A DNA stretch of 64,000 nucleotides. Source: Tenrec ecaudatus. Lineage: Eukaryota > Chordata > Mammalia > Afrosoricida > Tenrecidae. A program made the translations under genes and the position numbers. Shown piece after piece: positions 63,109-64,000 of this stretch. The notes below the pieces were generated by a model that had not been told where the DNA came from, did not search any database, and saw only the letters and a program-made list of their open reading frames with translations. The stretch spans positions 103,040,805-103,104,804 of the forward strand of contig NC_134541.1 of the NCBI RefSeq assembly GCF_050624435.1. The letters are read 5' to 3'. Positions within the stretch are counted from its first letter, which is position 1. Each line of letters begins with the position of its first letter.

Positions 63109-63285
63109 CCTGGAGGTAGGCAGTTCAAGCCCACCCAGGGATACCAGGGAAGAAAGGCCTGGCAAGCTGCTCCATTAATGATTGTTGGTGCTGTTGGATC
63201 ACAGCCTTGAAAACCCTGTGGTACAGCCGACTCTGCCCACCTGGGGTCACCGTGAGTGGAAGCAGCTCAGAGGCAACCAGCAGCT
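63109..63285 (+). mobile_element. Older AfroSINE subtype
   Basis: GGTAGGCAGTTCAAGCCCAC, GAAGAAAGGCCTGGCAAGCT, CCTTGAAAACCCTGTGGTAC and GGTCACCGTGAGTGGAAGCA. Confidence 0.75.
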
Positions 63286-63361
63286 ATTCGGGTATGGTCT
63301 GATGAGGGTAACAAAGCAATGCATGTATCCAAATAGGCTTACACCCACAAGTAGACCCAAA

Positions 63362-63505
63362 CCAAACCCACTGCCACAGAGTCCATGCAACACACAGCGA
63401 TCCTACATAGGGCCTCATTATCTTCCAGGGAGCAGCCAGTGGATTTGAACCGCCAACCTTTTAGTTAGCAACCCAACACCTACTTCACAGTGCCACCAGG
63501 GCTCC
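63362..63505 (-). mobile_element. AfroSINE with internal deletion
   Basis: AACCCACTGCCACAGAGTCC, CAGTGGATTTGAACCGCCAA then CCTTTTAGTTAGCAACCC, CAGTGCCACCAGGGCTCCTT. The middle body is absent. Confidence 0.85.
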
Positions 63506-63534
63506 TTATCCACAAGTACAGGAGTTCGAATTTC

Positions 63535-63615
63535 TTTCTTTCTTTTTCCTTTTTTTCTTTTATCTTTTTTTAAAAGAATTTCTGTGTGTGTGTGTATATA
63601 TATGTATCAATACAT
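63535..63615. repeat. Pyrimidine and (TG)/(TA) simple sequence
   Basis: A TTTCTTT-rich stretch followed by TGTGTGTGTGTGTATATATA and TACATATATACATC. Confidence 0.82.
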
Positions 63616-63621
63616 ATATAC

Positions 63622-64000
63622 ATCAATGTTCATGGAAACAGTAGTCAAGAGATCCAACGACACATTGCATTGGGTAAATTGGCTACAGACGACCTCTCTA
63701 ATGTCATTAAAACCAAGAATATTACTTTGAAGACTAAGGTGCACCTGTCCCAAGCCATGCTATTTTCAATCACCTCAGATGCCTGTGAAGGTTGAACACT
63801 AAGGAAGGAAGACCTAAGAAAACTCGATGCATTTGAACTATGGTGTCGGCAAATAACATTGAAAGTACCATGGACTTCCAAAAGAACAAACAAATACCTC
63901 CTGGACGAAGGAGAACCAGAATGCTCCCTAGAGGCAAGGTTGGCGAGACTTGGTCTCCCGTACTTGGGACATGTTGTCAGGGGAAACCAGTCCCTGGAGA
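63622..64000 (+). pseudogene. RTE LINE 3' end, cut by window edge
   Basis: CAATGTTCATGGAAACAGTA, CACATTGCATTGGGTAAATT, GACTAAGGTGCACCTGTCCC, then GACTTCCAAAAGAACAAACA and GGGACATGTTGTCAGGGG. The frame 63586-63795 ends KTKVHLSQAMLFSITSDACEG, the same C-terminal block as at 60.9 kb. It continues past 64000. Confidence 0.85.

Noticed and set aside
1..64000. Search for a novel multi-gene system (defence, biosynthesis, toxin-antitoxin or similar)
   Set aside because: The window is mammalian repeat-rich noncoding DNA with no clustered cellular genes, so no such system is supported.

Overview
This is repeat-dense nuclear DNA from a placental mammal, almost certainly an afrotherian (elephant, hyrax, sirenian, aardvark, tenrec, golden mole or elephant-shrew group; I cannot choose among them). 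The diagnostic signal is several dozen copies of the tRNA-headed AfroSINE family, together with RTE (Bov-B type) LINEs whose 3' tail resembles the SINE tail, and a lineage-typical L1. Old pan-mammalian repeats (MIR, L2, L1M, Tigger) lie beneath these. I find no convincing cellular protein-coding exon, tRNA, rRNA or other functional RNA gene in 64 kb. The window reads as intergenic or deep-intronic DNA, and the only protein-like frames are decayed transposon genes. Layout: 1-3.6 kb is mostly unique sequence with MIR, AfroSINEs, a small hAT-like MITE and two RTE pieces in opposite orientation. 3.65-5.5 kb is an RTE copy split by a mariner relic that is itself split by an AfroSINE. 6.3-13.2 kb alternates AfroSINEs, RTE 3' ends and a ~0.5 kb repeat family that I call W. 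13.5-20.9 kb holds SINEs, an old L1M, an L1 3' end with an oppositely oriented L1 inside it, and two RTE pieces in tandem. 20.9-30.06 kb is the centrepiece: an old repeat split by an AfroSINE, split by a full-length L1 of about 8 kb on the minus strand, which was in turn hit by two further L1 tails. 30-33.5 kb is largely unique. 33.6-35.6 kb is an L1 3' end with a clean 17-bp target-site duplication and an internal 248-bp tandem duplication. 36-47.9 kb mixes RTE, W, L2, old L1-like tails and SINEs. 47.95-49.87 kb is another L1 3' end. 50-54.4 kb has unique blocks plus a SINE cluster. 54.4-56.2 kb is a W element carrying a full-length 1.3 kb mariner with recognisable inverted termini and a TA duplication. 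56.3-64 kb is SINE-rich and holds an RTE copy with a readable reverse-transcriptase YADD motif, split by W. How the parts work together: the elements parasitise one another rather than forming a host pathway. L1 supplies a reverse transcriptase and endonuclease. RTE probably supplies the machinery for AfroSINE, as the matching tails suggest. Mariner and MITE copies are DNA transposons that landed in the older retroelements. The nesting gives a readable relative chronology. I looked for a new biological system and do not see one; the most interesting features are nested insertions with defined boundaries, a SINE-head/RTE junction, and a few repeat-free islands that could be conserved noncoding elements. 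All coordinates of diverged repeats are approximate to roughly 5-20 bases.
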